From Chloroflexota bacterium (GTDB lineage Bacteria; Chloroflexota; UBA5177), in contig JANWJD010000129.1 of the NCBI GenBank assembly GCA_025449555.1, positions 1-39,933 on the forward strand: a stretch of 39,933 nt of DNA. The letters run 5' to 3'. Numbering within the stretch: position 1 is the stretch's first letter; every line of letters begins with the position of its first letter. Positions 7,468 through 15,887 of this stretch are shown here, one piece after another. Below the pieces are notes generated by a model. The model had not been told where the DNA came from. It saw only the letters and a list, made by a program, of their open reading frames with translations, and ran no database searches. The translations under genes were made by a program, and so were the position numbers.

Positions 7468-9126
7468 TCAAGAACTGCCGTTACCAAGCTGTTTTGCGTG
7501 AAATTCGCGCAGCCGTTCCGAGACTTCCTCGACGAATCCGTCGTCCTCCGGAAGGGATCCGCTCAACGCAGCAACTTCTTCCCTCGTGGTCCGCACGCAC
7601 GTCACGTGATACGGCATTCCGAGGGCGTCCGCCACCACTTCTTCCAGAAGCTTTCTCTTTTTCGGGTCTGAGAAGGTGTTGCGGTGAAATTCGTACAGAA
7701 AGCCGACCACCATTTCACCATCCTCGGCTCGCATCAAGTACCCCGAACGCAGGATGGCCTGCAGGCTCGGGCTTTTGGATCGCATGGAAACTACCACGCA
7801 CTCCCAGGCTCCGGTCAGGTCGGTAGAACTTCCTTCACTTGGTCGTACTGGAGCCGATGGCTGTGGGAGCGACGGTGGCACCGGCTCGGCGTCAGCCGGC
7901 ACAGAATCCGCTTGTGACGCAGGGTTCACCCGCGGGGCTGGTGGCGCGGATGCACTTCCGTTGGGCAGCGACGGGGGGCTGGAACGGGGCGCAGCGCTCG
8001 TCGATGGGGTCGCGGTGGTCGCGGATTGTGTGGCGGGTGGCGCATTCGAGACGGCCAGAGCGGCTTCCACGTAGCCGACCTGGAGGGGGAGTTCCATCGG
8101 GACACTGAACTTCGTGCCGAAGTCCCCGTCCGCCAGTGCTCGCAAGAGCGCGACTACCTGGGTGCGGGTGAGTGCGGTCGCATGTTTCTGCAGAGATTCG
8201 TCCAGGGCAGGATCGATCGACAGGGTTGGTACGGGCGCACCGGCAACACGCAGCAGCACGTTGCGCCAGTATTCGACCAACTGGGCTCCCAGCTGGCCCG
8301 GGTCACCCCCTGCCTCGAGAAACCTCTCGATTTCCCCCAATCCGACACCTATGTCGCCGGTCACCAGCGCCTCCGACATACGAGCCACCAGCAGCGGATC
8401 CGCGAGACCGAGCGCGGCGCGGACTTCGGCGGCACCGATCGCGCCTGTGCTGTAGGCCGAGACCTGGTCGAGCAGGCCGAGGGCATCCCGCAGACTGCCA
8501 TTCGCGTTCAGTACGACCAGCGCCAGCGCATCGTCGTCGATTTCAATCCGCTCTTGACCGGCGACGAACTGCACCCGCGCCAACATGATTTCCGGTGCAA
8601 TGCGCCGGAAGTCGAAGCGCTGACACCGCGACATGATCGTGGCAGGAACTTTGTGCGGTTCGGTGCTGGCGAAGACGAACACAACATGTGGCGGGGGCTC
8701 CTCCAGAGTCTTGAGAAATGCGTCAAAGGCAGCCCCGGAGAGCCGATGCACCTCGTCCACGATGTAGACCTTGAACCGGCCTTCTCCCGCCGCATATGCC
8801 ACCCGCTCCCGCAGGTCACGCACGTTCTCGACGCTGGTATTTGAGGCCGCATCGATTTCGATCACATCCATGGCCCGACCTTCATTGGCGGCCACGCACA
8901 TTTCACACTGGTTGCATGGATTTCCATCCGTGGGATTGAGACAGTTCAGGACTTTCGCCAGAATCCGGGCAGCACTCGTCTTTCCAGTGCCGCGCGGACC
9001 GGTAAAGAGGTAGGCGTGTGCCACACGACGCTGGCTCACTGCATTTCGCAGTGTTCGCACCACATGATCCTGTCCCACCAGGTCGTCGAAGGAGCGGGAA
9101 CGCCACTTTCTATACAGTGATGACAC
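7468..9126 (-). CDS. dnaX: DNA polymerase III subunits gamma/tau
   Basis: This is the clamp-loader ATPase. Residues 1-22 (SLYRKWRSRSFDDLVGQDHV) are the standard DnaX start, then come Walker A GPRGTGKT (43-50), zinc-module cysteines C62, C71, C74 and C77, Walker B VDEVH and the SRC sensor (166-168). A Pro/Ser/Ala-rich linker (about 365-440) separates the ATPase from a compact tau-like tail. GTG 9126 is chosen because it begins exactly at the conserved N-terminus; the frame extends to a TTG at 9177, four bases after the trpS stop, which has no ribosome site. Length is 552 residues. Confidence 0.95.
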   Translation of the reverse strand: MSSLYRKWRSRSFDDLVGQDHVVRTLRNAVSQRRVAHAYLFTGPRGTGKTSAARILAKVLNCLNPTDGNPCNQCEMCVAANEGRAMDVIEIDAASNTSVENVRDLRERVAYAAGEGRFKVYIVDEVHRLSGAAFDAFLKTLEEPPPHVVFVFASTEPHKVPATIMSRCQRFDFRRIAPEIMLARVQFVAGQERIEIDDDALALVVLNANGSLRDALGLLDQVSAYSTGAIGAAEVRAALGLADPLLVARMSEALVTGDIGVGLGEIERFLEAGGDPGQLGAQLVEYWRNVLLRVAGAPVPTLSIDPALDESLQKHATALTRTQVVALLRALADGDFGTKFSVPMELPLQVGYVEAALAVSNAPPATQSATTATPSTSAAPRSSPPSLPNGSASAPPAPRVNPASQADSVPADAEPVPPSLPQPSAPVRPSEGSSTDLTGAWECVVVSMRSKSPSLQAILRSGYLMRAEDGEMVVGFLYEFHRNTFSDPKKRKLLEEVVADALGMPYHVTCVRTTREEVAALSGSLPEDDGFVEEVSERLREFHAKQLGNGSS

Positions 9127-9183
9127 AACCGGGCCCCAGTCAGCGTACTTGTGAAAGCGTGAGAAATCGGCGGGCAAGGGTCA

Positions 9184-10191
9184 TTATAGTGCCGAGGCGG
9201 TGGACTGGATTCGTGCTCGCAAACCCATGCTTTCCTCGACTCGTCGCACGGTCGGCGCTGCCAGGTCATGCGCACGATCCGCCCCTTCCGCCAGAATCCG
9301 ATCGACGATCTCGGGTTCCCGCTGAAACGCTGCGTACCGATCCTGTAACGGCTTCAGAGCATCCGAGATCAAGGAAGCGACTTCGTCTTTGACCACTCGA
9401 TATCCCTGACCTTCGAAGCGTGCCTCCATTTCTTGAGGAGACAGTCCCGACAGAATGCGGTGAATGCTGAGAAGGTTATACAAACCGGCTTGCGATGGAT
9501 CGAACCGAACGATTCCCAACGAGTCGGTCACGGCTCGGGCGATTTTCTTCCGCACGACATCGGGCGCATCCGACAACGAAATTGCTCCCGCCGGCTCGCT
9601 CTTGGACATCTTCCTGGACGGATCATCGAGGGCCATGATACGGGCTCCGACTTCGGGGATGAGCGGTTGCGGAACGGTGAGAGTTTCCCCAAAGAGAGTG
9701 TTAAAGCGTTCCGCGATGTCGCGCGTTAACTCCACGTGCTGTTTCTGATCGTCCCCGACCGGTACCAGGTTGGCACCGTAGGCCAGAATGTCGGCCGCCA
9801 TGAGTACAGGGTAGTTGTACAGTCCTGCTCCCACACTGTCTCGTTCACTACCGGCTTTCGTCTTGAACTGGGTCATGCGATTGAGCCATCCCATGGGCGT
9901 GATCGTGTTGAGCAACCACGTCAAGGCGGTGTGTTCCGGCACGTGCGATTGCACGAAAAGCAGGGAACGATCGGGGTCGATGCCGGCCGCCAACAGCATC
10001 GCGGCGGTTTCCCATGTGTTCTGCCTCAGCTCCCTGGGGTTCTGAGGCAAGGTGAGGGCGTGCAAATCGACCACGCAGAAAATATTGTCGAACTTATCCT
10101 GCCCCTCGGCCCAATTACGAATGGCTCCGAGATAGTTCCCGAGAGTGGGACTGCCACTAGGCTGGATTCCTGAAAATACACGCGGCTGCAT
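9184..10191 (-). CDS. trpS: tryptophanyl-tRNA synthetase
   Basis: This class I synthetase charges tRNA-Trp. The ATP-binding signatures are the HIGH variant TLGN in SGSPTLGNYLG (12-22) and KMSKS (194-198). Between them are DLHAL, TQFKTKAG and VPVGDDQKQHVELTRDIA, all typical of TrpRS. Its 335 residues match the bacterial length. It is the first gene of the minus-strand run, transcribed divergently from the PfkB-type kinase. The 193-bp gap holds no clear T-box motif. Confidence 0.97.
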   Translation of the reverse strand: MQPRVFSGIQPSGSPTLGNYLGAIRNWAEGQDKFDNIFCVVDLHALTLPQNPRELRQNTWETAAMLLAAGIDPDRSLLFVQSHVPEHTALTWLLNTITPMGWLNRMTQFKTKAGSERDSVGAGLYNYPVLMAADILAYGANLVPVGDDQKQHVELTRDIAERFNTLFGETLTVPQPLIPEVGARIMALDDPSRKMSKSEPAGAISLSDAPDVVRKKIARAVTDSLGIVRFDPSQAGLYNLLSIHRILSGLSPQEMEARFEGQGYRVVKDEVASLISDALKPLQDRYAAFQREPEIVDRILAEGADRAHDLAAPTVRRVEESMGLRARIQSTASAL

Positions 10192-10384
10192 GGGCTGCGC
10201 ACCTCTCTATGGTTCGTGGGGTTCGGCTCGCGGGTCGCCCATCCGCGCCAAAGTTCAGATGACGCAGGGGCCAGGAGCTTAGCCGGCGCTTCTTCCGGCT
10301 GCGTGCTCGACCGGCGCTCTGAAGGAGACACCGGCTCGCTACCCCTATCATGATGACACGGCGCCGTGAATGGGAAGGAGACTT

Positions 10385-11113
10385 ATGCACGAGACTGGTC
10401 AAGCGTCCCGCGCCGCACACCGCGTCACGCTTGTATCGACCAACACCCGGGACACTTTGACGCTTCCGGGCGGCGGTCGCAAAACCATTCCCGGAGGGCC
10501 GGCATTTTACATCGGTGCAGCACTGAGACGTTTGGGTCTCCAGTGTGATCTCGTGACCGGAGATGTGGCCGAGGTTGAAGTTGTTTCCAACCCACACGGC
10601 GAGGAGTACATCATTCCCGCTCTCCCGCACATAGAACTGCCTGCGTGGGTGGAGTGCGAGGCGCTCGTCCTCTCTCCTATCGTGCGCGAGATCGATGTGA
10701 ATTCTGTGCCGCAAGTTGACGGCCTGCTGGTCATGGATCTGCAGGGGTTCGTCCGGGAGCCAGGTGTTTCATCGGGCGAGGTAACCACGAAATTCGACCT
10801 CGCGGAGTTGCTGGCACGGGCCGATGTAGTCAAGGCGAGCGAAAGCGAAGTTGAACGGCTCACCGCTGCATCCCGCGAGGCGTTGACAAATGCGATTCTG
10901 CTCACAACCATGGGCGAGCGCGGCGCACTTGTGCGGTGCAACGGTCGTGAGTGCTTTGTTCCAGCCAGATTGGTCCACACCCCCTACACCATCGGCGCGG
11001 GAGACTCCTACCTGGCGGGCTTTACCGCTGCACTTTTGGAAGGGTGTCCTCCGGTGCAAGCGGCTGAGAAGGCGGCGCGATTAACCGAGGATATCCTTCG
11101 TCAGCGGATCTAG
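10385..11113 (+). CDS. PfkB-family carbohydrate/nucleoside kinase homologue
   Basis: It belongs to the ribokinase/PfkB fold. The first signature is GGPAFYIGAALRRLG, and the ATP and catalytic signature is TIGAGDSYLAGFTAALLEG, with GAGD providing the catalytic Asp. LLTTMGERGALV is the nucleotide-binding strand. At 242 residues it is shorter than the usual 290-320 and appears to lack much of the lid. The substrate cannot be told. ATG 10385 is chosen, four bases after AAGGAG; an upstream in-frame ATG at 10370 has no ribosome site. The lipoate-ligase homologue follows after 10 bp, so the two are probably one transcript. Confidence 0.82.
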   Translation: MHETGQASRAAHRVTLVSTNTRDTLTLPGGGRKTIPGGPAFYIGAALRRLGLQCDLVTGDVAEVEVVSNPHGEEYIIPALPHIELPAWVECEALVLSPIVREIDVNSVPQVDGLLVMDLQGFVREPGVSSGEVTTKFDLAELLARADVVKASESEVERLTAASREALTNAILLTTMGERGALVRCNGRECFVPARLVHTPYTIGAGDSYLAGFTAALLEGCPPVQAAEKAARLTEDILRQRI

Positions 11114-11123
11114 CGATAACGCG

Positions 11124-11987
11124 ATGGAACCGATTGCACAGACACGAGGTTTCGAATCACAGGCCGGCGGCCCACCTTCACAGCCGGCTAACGTGGCGTC
11201 CGACCAACCGAACGTGTGGAGACGCTTGCCGGCGGATGCAGGTGCGAGTGCGGCGCATGTGCACCAGAGTGACGCACTCTCCAGGTTGGTGAGCTTGCCT
11301 ACGGTCTGGTGGCATTGGACTGACGAACCAACGCTGATCCTGGGTGCGGGCCAGCTTCGGGCCGACGTGAATGGCGACGCTTGCGATGCATTCGGGGTGC
11401 GCGTGATCAAGCGCCATACCGGCGGTACCTCGGTGTTCGCCGATCCGTCCCTGCTGGGCCTCGACGTGGCGCTTCCGCCTGAACATCCACTCATGTTGAC
11501 CGACGTCGTGGAGTCATATCGTTGGATCGGCGAAGCATGGGTACACGTTCTGAAACTGCTTGGAGTTACGGGCCGGCTGGTAAGCATTGAGAGTGCGCGC
11601 ACGCAGCCGAGGCCGTCGACGGCGGTGGAATCGATCCTTCGGCTGGCGTGCTTTGGATCATTGTCTCCCTACGAAGTCGTCGTCAACGGGAGAAAGCTGG
11701 TCGGACTCTCGCAGGTGCGTCGGTCCGGGCGAATACTTTTGCAGTGCGGAATTTACCTAAAATTTCAGGCAGCGACTCTGTCCCAACTGCTGCTCGTGGC
11801 CGACCGGTCTGCCGCTCTGCTCGAACTGGAAGCAGCGGCGATCGGTCTGGATGAAGCAGCGGGCCGGGACATTCCACGTCGAGAGGTGATGGAAGCTTTC
11901 ACTCGAACCCTCAGCGAGCGACTGGGAGTGGTCGAAGTAGACGGGGCGTGGACACCGGAAGAACTCGAATATATCGAACGAGCGTAA
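11124..11987 (+). CDS. lipoate/biotin protein ligase (LplA) family protein
   Basis: This BPL/LplA-fold protein has RHTGGTSVFADPS, corresponding to the RRxGGG-VFHD substrate loop, and VVVNGRKLVGLSQVRRSGRI, corresponding to the catalytic-lysine region (GRKxxG). These enzymes attach lipoate or octanoate to the E2 and H proteins of 2-oxoacid dehydrogenases and glycine cleavage. His replaces the second Arg and the third Gly of the loop is Thr, so ligase, octanoyltransferase and amidotransferase roles all remain possible. The first 45 residues are unlike the family. It is 287 residues, starting 10 bp after the kinase gene and converging on folP with a 9-bp gap. Confidence 0.75.
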   Translation: MEPIAQTRGFESQAGGPPSQPANVASDQPNVWRRLPADAGASAAHVHQSDALSRLVSLPTVWWHWTDEPTLILGAGQLRADVNGDACDAFGVRVIKRHTGGTSVFADPSLLGLDVALPPEHPLMLTDVVESYRWIGEAWVHVLKLLGVTGRLVSIESARTQPRPSTAVESILRLACFGSLSPYEVVVNGRKLVGLSQVRRSGRILLQCGIYLKFQAATLSQLLLVADRSAALLELEAAAIGLDEAAGRDIPRREVMEAFTRTLSERLGVVEVDGAWTPEELEYIERA

Positions 11988-11996
11988 AGGCGCGGC

Positions 11997-12815
11997 TCAA
12001 GTCGGTCGTGCGACTGCGTCCATCATCTGGGCTACTCGATGCATCTGGAGACAGTCGTGTACGCGCACCGCATCCGCACCGTGTGCGATGCCGACTGCCA
12101 CCATAGCAGCCGTTCCCTCGAGTCGGTCGTGCACGCCGACCCCCAGGACGCGACTCACCGTCGCTTTGCGTGATGGCCCAATGAGAACCGGCAGTCCCAG
12201 CGCACGAAGCTCGGAGAGGCGATTGAGAATCTCCAGATTCTGCCTCCATGTTTTCCCGAATCCCAGGCCTGGATCGACGATCAGAGATCGTGCGGCCACG
12301 CCCGCGTCGACGGCCCGTTGTACCAATTGTGCAAGTCCGTCCAGCACGAAGGCGGTCACATCGGGTTCGCCGGTAGCCGGTGAATTGTGAACCAGCACCA
12401 GGCTGCATCCGCTTCTCGCCACGACCTCCAGCATAGAATCATCCCGGAGACCTGAGACGTCATTGACGACCGACGCGCCGGCATCTACGGCGCGTCGTGC
12501 CACCTCGGCTTTCGTGGTATCGACGGACAACGGAAGCGGGCAGTCCTCGGCAAGCAATCTAATCGCCGGGAGCGTGCGCGTCAACTCCTCTGCAAGCGGC
12601 ACCGGAGTATATGACGGTCGCGTGGACTCCCCGCCCACATCCACGAGATCCGCCCCATCGGCCACGAGCTGTCGTCCGCGGCGGAGAACGGCATCGCAAT
12701 CACCTACAATACCGTCCCCACTGAAACTGTCGGGGGTGACATTGATCACCCCCATGATCATGGTGCGAGAGCCCCAGCTCGGATGCCAGCCTTCAGCCAA
12801 ATCGTTGCTCAGCAC
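11997..12815 (-). CDS. folP: dihydropteroate synthase
   Basis: FolP joins p-aminobenzoate to dihydropterin pyrophosphate in folate synthesis. TIM-barrel signatures are complete: MGVINVTPDSFSGDG, DVGGESTRP, SVDTTKAEVA, VNDVSGL, DPGLGFGKT and IGPSRKA. The GTG at 12815 overlaps the folD 3' end by 23 bp; a TTG at 12800 is an alternative. It is the third gene of fchA-folD-folP, an operon that both makes the folate carrier and runs its one-carbon units. Confidence 0.95.
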   Translation of the reverse strand: MLSNDLAEGWHPSWGSRTMIMGVINVTPDSFSGDGIVGDCDAVLRRGRQLVADGADLVDVGGESTRPSYTPVPLAEELTRTLPAIRLLAEDCPLPLSVDTTKAEVARRAVDAGASVVNDVSGLRDDSMLEVVARSGCSLVLVHNSPATGEPDVTAFVLDGLAQLVQRAVDAGVAARSLIVDPGLGFGKTWRQNLEILNRLSELRALGLPVLIGPSRKATVSRVLGVGVHDRLEGTAAMVAVGIAHGADAVRVHDCLQMHRVAQMMDAVARPT

Positions 12816-13641
12816 TATCGACCAGATTGCGCAATACGATTGCGTTCGTCACCGGTCCAACACCGCCCGGCACCGGCGTTATTGCGCTCGCCACCTCCCG
12901 ACACGCCTCGAAGTCGACATCTCCAACAACTCCGGACTCGGTGGGGTTGATGCCGGCATCCACGATCACCACGCCCGGCTTGACCATGTCCAGCGTGATG
13001 AGATGTGGCTCGCCCGCGCCCACCATCAAAATGTCGGCTCCGCGAGTGACGGCCCCGAGATCCCTGGTAGCCCGATGTGCCACCGTCACGGTCGCGTCGC
13101 ATCGCAACAGAAGCTCTGCCACGGGGTGACCCACTACTTTGCTCCGCCCCACGACCACTGCATGCTTCCCCGCAGGTTCGATGCCGCTGACATGCAGAAT
13201 GTGCGTCATGGCAACAGCCGTCGAGGGCACCTGCCCAGACATGCCGAGATACAGCTTGCCGGCGTTGTGAACGGTTAAACCGTCTACATCTTTTCGGGGG
13301 TCGATGATGATGGACAGGTCCACCGAGGTAAGGTGGGGGGGGAGCGGCATCTGCACCAGTATTCCGTCCACGTAGTCGGCGGCGTTGAGGCTCGCCACTT
13401 CACTATCCAGGTCGTCGAGCGACACGTCGAACGGCAGCGACCGTCTACATACCGAGATTCCGACCCGGGCGGCCAACTTCTCGAGCCGAGACACGTACAT
13501 GAGAGCCGGCTCGGACTCGCCGATGGTGACAAAGCAAAGAGTTGGATGGATTCCGCTCTCCTGCAGTCCTTCCACCCGCTGCTTCACGCTCTCCAACACC
13601 GACACGGAAATCTTACGCCCGTCGAGAATCTGTGCCACCAC
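12793..13641 (-). CDS. folD: FolD methylenetetrahydrofolate dehydrogenase homologue with altered catalytic site
   Basis: The fold is clear: ILDGRKIS at the start, ILVQMPLPPH (Gln97), DPRKDVDGL (Asp120) and the NADP motif VVVGRSKVVGHPVA. However, the catalytic lysine of the YVxxKxK motif is missing: the segment reads YVSRLEKLA, with Leu53 where Lys is expected. The usual PCTPxG is PSTAVA (139-144). In FolD enzymes that lysine is needed for the cyclohydrolase step, so this protein may be a dehydrogenase only. GTG 13641 (282 residues) is chosen over the longer open frame to 13746, which lies inside fchA. The fchA stop is five bases upstream. Confidence 0.9.
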   Translation of the reverse strand: MVAQILDGRKISVSVLESVKQRVEGLQESGIHPTLCFVTIGESEPALMYVSRLEKLAARVGISVCRRSLPFDVSLDDLDSEVASLNAADYVDGILVQMPLPPHLTSVDLSIIIDPRKDVDGLTVHNAGKLYLGMSGQVPSTAVAMTHILHVSGIEPAGKHAVVVGRSKVVGHPVAELLLRCDATVTVAHRATRDLGAVTRGADILMVGAGEPHLITLDMVKPGVVIVDAGINPTESGVVGDVDFEACREVASAITPVPGGVGPVTNAIVLRNLVDSAEQRFG

Positions 13642-13646
13642 GCGCG

Positions 13647-14264
13647 CTAGTTCCTGATAGCCGCGAGCACGTAGTTCGAAATCGTGTCGGCTCGTTCCGC
13701 GACCGGCGGAAAGGAGTCGACCGTCTTCCGGATGTCGTGAACCCACGGCGCGTCAGCTATTGAAGCGAGATTGATCTCCACATTCAAAAGAGCGGCGTCG
13801 AATCCGGCCCGCGCTGCCCCTGCCGCGGATCCCACGTCGCTGATCGCAGATCGATTCCCGATCTCCATGAGTTCGGCGGCCAGATCGAGGACGCGCGTGG
13901 CGGTGGTCATGGTCTCGAGCGGAGGGCCGACCGCCCCCTTGAGGGCTGATTGCATGTGCTCACGACGCTCCGCCTTCTCGGCATCTGTTTCCCGCGGCAT
14001 GCCGAGCACGCGAGCAACGCGCCCGTACGCTTCGACGTCCTCATCAGCCAGGCTCAAGGCGCGAGCCCGCAGCGATAGCGCTTCCTCACGGATTTGGGTC
14101 ACTCGTTCCGCCACCTCTGCGTACTTTCTTCGACCAAGAGTCAGGTTTGTCACCATGGCGAGCAAGGATGCTCCCAGGGCACACTCCAGCGCAGCCACAC
14201 TTCCTCCGCCCGGCACCGGGTTGGCGGAGGAGAGCTGCTCTATAAATTCGTTGAGATCGGTCAC
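13647..14264 (-). CDS. fchA: FchA/FTCD-C family methenyltetrahydrofolate cyclohydrolase
   Basis: This 205-residue protein of the formiminotransferase-cyclodeaminase C-terminal family has NPVPGGGSVAALECALGASL, LVL-type helices around MVTNLTLGRRKY, and the ISDVGSAAGAARAGFDAALLN signature. Members either deaminate formimino-THF or hydrolyse 5,10-methenyl-THF. No histidine-use or formimino-transfer gene is nearby, and it directly precedes folD, so cyclohydrolase is more likely. GTG 14264 has GGAG seven bases upstream, and a TAGAAT -10 box lies at 14305-14310. Confidence 0.88.
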   Translation of the reverse strand: MTDLNEFIEQLSSANPVPGGGSVAALECALGASLLAMVTNLTLGRRKYAEVAERVTQIREEALSLRARALSLADEDVEAYGRVARVLGMPRETDAEKAERREHMQSALKGAVGPPLETMTTATRVLDLAAELMEIGNRSAISDVGSAAGAARAGFDAALLNVEINLASIADAPWVHDIRKTVDSFPPVAERADTISNYVLAAIRN

Positions 14265-14304
14265 ATGCTGTCTCCCGGACGGCCATCGTGCGGTCGCGCG
14301 AGCT

Positions 14305-14310
14305 ATTCTA
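14305..14310 (-). promoter_or_regulatory. -10 box for the fchA-folD-folP operon
   Basis: Minus-strand TAGAAT (five of six consensus bases) lies in the 166-bp gap upstream of fchA. It would give a leader of about 35 nt carrying the GGAG site. No convincing -35 is visible, and I see no riboswitch fold in the short leader. Confidence 0.4.
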
Positions 14311-14430
14311 CCGACCTCAACCCAGCGGGCTCGACCGGCGTTCCACAGAGGCTTCCCGTCTCAGTGGCACTCGGAGCGAAATTGGGAGATGAGATTGGAT
14401 GAGACGTTGGTCCCGGCAGCGGGCGATCAG

Positions 14431-14745
14431 TCACCGCACGTGCGGGCTGATACCTCGACGCTCGACCCACCACTGAGGGAGTCCGCACCGGGTGCAGACA
14501 TAGCAGCGGACACCTACCAGGTCTTCGCCGACGAGTCGCACGGTTTCCTCACGCAGCATCGCTACACCGCGACGACAATATGTGCACTTTCGAGCATCCG
14601 AACCTGGCTGTGCGTCAGGATGCGACGGCTCGTGGTGGCGGGCCGCGACGGTCCGAAATACGGCGAACGCGATCATGGCGGCGAGCCCAATCGCGGCGAC
14701 GATGAGCGGGACGAGTCCGATGGATAGATTGGGCAACGCGAACAT
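14431..14745 (-). CDS. small membrane protein with C-terminal four-cysteine zinc ribbon
   Basis: A single membrane helix (about 8-30, IGLVPLIVAAIGLAAMIAFA) is followed by a basic, His-rich linker and a CTYC...CYVC-T-RCG cysteine set near residues 54 and 81-86, typical of a zinc ribbon. It ends with LPQWWVERRG. ATG 14745 has GGAGG six bases upstream. The family is not recognised. It stands alone between the O-methyltransferase gene upstream and the folate operon. Confidence 0.75.
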   Translation of the reverse strand: MFALPNLSIGLVPLIVAAIGLAAMIAFAVFRTVAARHHEPSHPDAQPGSDARKCTYCRRGVAMLREETVRLVGEDLVGVRCYVCTRCGLPQWWVERRGISPHVR

Positions 14746-14812
14746 GGTCGTCCTCCGGAAGTTGGTTACCTGTTGAGAGCAAAGCGCGTGCCACGCCGCC
14801 TCCCGGCAAGCG

Positions 14813-15457
14813 TCATGGCAACACGACGCTCACACTGGTACCATCACGCCCGTCGCGGGTCGGAATCACCGCGGTCAGAAGCCGAGAATGTGATGCCACG
14901 GTGCGATTGAATTGAGCCAGTCCTTCGTTATCCGCGTTGCCGACGGCAGGGCTCAGGACACCGCCATCGCGCCATATATTGTCGGCCACGATGGTTGCTC
15001 CAGCACGGGTGAGGCGCAGCGCGTGCTCAAGATAGACCGGATACGAAGCCTTGTCGGCGTCGATGAATACGAAGTCGAATTCGTGGCCCTCCAACCTGCG
15101 CAACGAGTCGACGGCGGGTCCCACTACTACTTCCACCCGATCGTCCACGCCGGCGCGCTGGAAGTTCGCGCCGGCCAGGTCCGCGTGTTTGGGAGTGACT
15201 TCGAGTGTCGTAATCCGCCCACCAGGTTGCAGTGCCCGCGCCAGCAGAACAGTGCTGTAACCGAACAGGGTTCCGATTTCGAGGATTCTCCGAGCTCGGC
15301 TCTGCATCACAAGCACCTGCAACAGTCGACCGAGTTCGAAGGGCACCTGAATGGCCGGCAGGCCCTGCTCTTCAGCGTCGGCCCGCATAGCTTGAAGGAC
15401 ATCGTCCTCAACTCCGTAGAGCGTTCGCACATAACCCGAAAGCGTTGTTTCTTGCAT
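14813..15457 (-). CDS. class I SAM-dependent O-methyltransferase (COMT-like, metal-dependent)
   Basis: This 214-residue protein has the AdoMet motif ILEIGTLFGYSTVLLARAL and the metal-binding DFVFIDADKASYPVYLE, as in catechol-type O-methyltransferases, and ends near SVSVVLP. The natural substrate of this family in bacteria is usually unknown. ATG 15457 is chosen for its AGGAGGG site; the open frame extends to 15646 across the promoter region without a ribosome site. A TATACT -10 and a palindrome over the expected transcript start suggest its own control. Confidence 0.92.
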   Translation of the reverse strand: MQETTLSGYVRTLYGVEDDVLQAMRADAEEQGLPAIQVPFELGRLLQVLVMQSRARRILEIGTLFGYSTVLLARALQPGGRITTLEVTPKHADLAGANFQRAGVDDRVEVVVGPAVDSLRRLEGHEFDFVFIDADKASYPVYLEHALRLTRAGATIVADNIWRDGGVLSPAVGNADNEGLAQFNRTVASHSRLLTAVIPTRDGRDGTSVSVVLP

Positions 15458-15473
15458 GACCACCCTCCTTGTG

Positions 15474-15498
15474 GGACACTCGTGTCCAAGCGAGTATA
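15474..15498 (-). promoter_or_regulatory. -10 box and palindromic operator of the O-methyltransferase gene
   Basis: Minus-strand TATACT (15498-15493) is followed by a perfect inverted repeat, GGACAC-GA-GTGTCC (15487-15474), covering the expected transcript start. A repressor bound there would block initiation. No good -35 is visible. Confidence 0.45.
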
Positions 15499-15599
15499 TG
15501 AACTCGACAGCAGCACGTCTCGTGCCGGTGCGAAGCCTCGGACCTCGACGTAAATCACTGCAACACCGTGGAAACTCAGGCTGAAGGAGCCGATGAAGC

Positions 15600-15824
15600 A
15601 TGTTCAAGACGTGGGCGGCATCGTCACGTGAGATAGAATCCCTCACACGCGACCTGGAAGCACATTTGAACGAGTTTGCGGACGAAGTCGTGAGCGTTGC
15701 ATATGCCGTGACCGACCGTCATCATGTGCTCGCGCTGTACAAGCAGGTTGAGCCGTCGATCGACGACCGGCAGGAGGTGGCAGTCACGGAAGCTGAGCAC
15801 ATAATCGAGCGGGTGCAAGGATAG
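15600..15824 (+). CDS. small hypothetical protein, 74 aa
   Basis: The family is not recognised. The chain is acidic and helical (SLTRDLEAHLNEFADEVVSV), then ALYKQVEPSIDDRQEVAV and a final helix. There are no membrane segments or cysteines. ATG 15600 has AAGGAG about ten bases upstream. It is divergent from the O-methyltransferase and 63 bp ahead of the coiled-coil gene, with which it may form an operon. A minus-strand frame of similar size here looks less protein-like. Confidence 0.55.
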   Translation: MFKTWAASSREIESLTRDLEAHLNEFADEVVSVAYAVTDRHHVLALYKQVEPSIDDRQEVAVTEAEHIIERVQG

Positions 15825-15887
15825 TGGTGCTTACACAGCACCGCGTGGTCTACCTGGCCTCCTCCCGCGGTCACCAGGGGCGGGTTT

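Noticed and set aside
7620-7690. Possible dnaX -1 frameshift site (A-rich run CCGAAAAAGAG on the minus strand)
   Set aside because: It has five A rather than the A AAA AAG heptamer and lies near the C-terminus, so it could not produce a gamma-length product.
9175-9190. TATAAT on the minus strand at the trpS stop, as a dnaX promoter
   Set aside because: It is partly formed by the trpS stop codon and has no acceptable -35 at normal spacing; read-through from trpS explains dnaX expression.
10192-10384. T-box or other leader control for trpS
   Set aside because: I looked for the conserved T-box sequence and an antiterminator fold in the 193-bp gap and saw only a 6-bp AGCCGG/CCGGCT hairpin.
14265-14430. 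Tetrahydrofolate riboswitch ahead of the folate operon
   Set aside because: The predicted leader is only about 35 nt, too short, and no matching conserved elements were seen.
13771-14727. Long plus-strand open frame (318 codons) across fchA and the zinc-ribbon gene
   Set aside because: It is antisense to two well-supported minus-strand genes, and its translation is low-complexity Arg/Ser/Pro with no motif.
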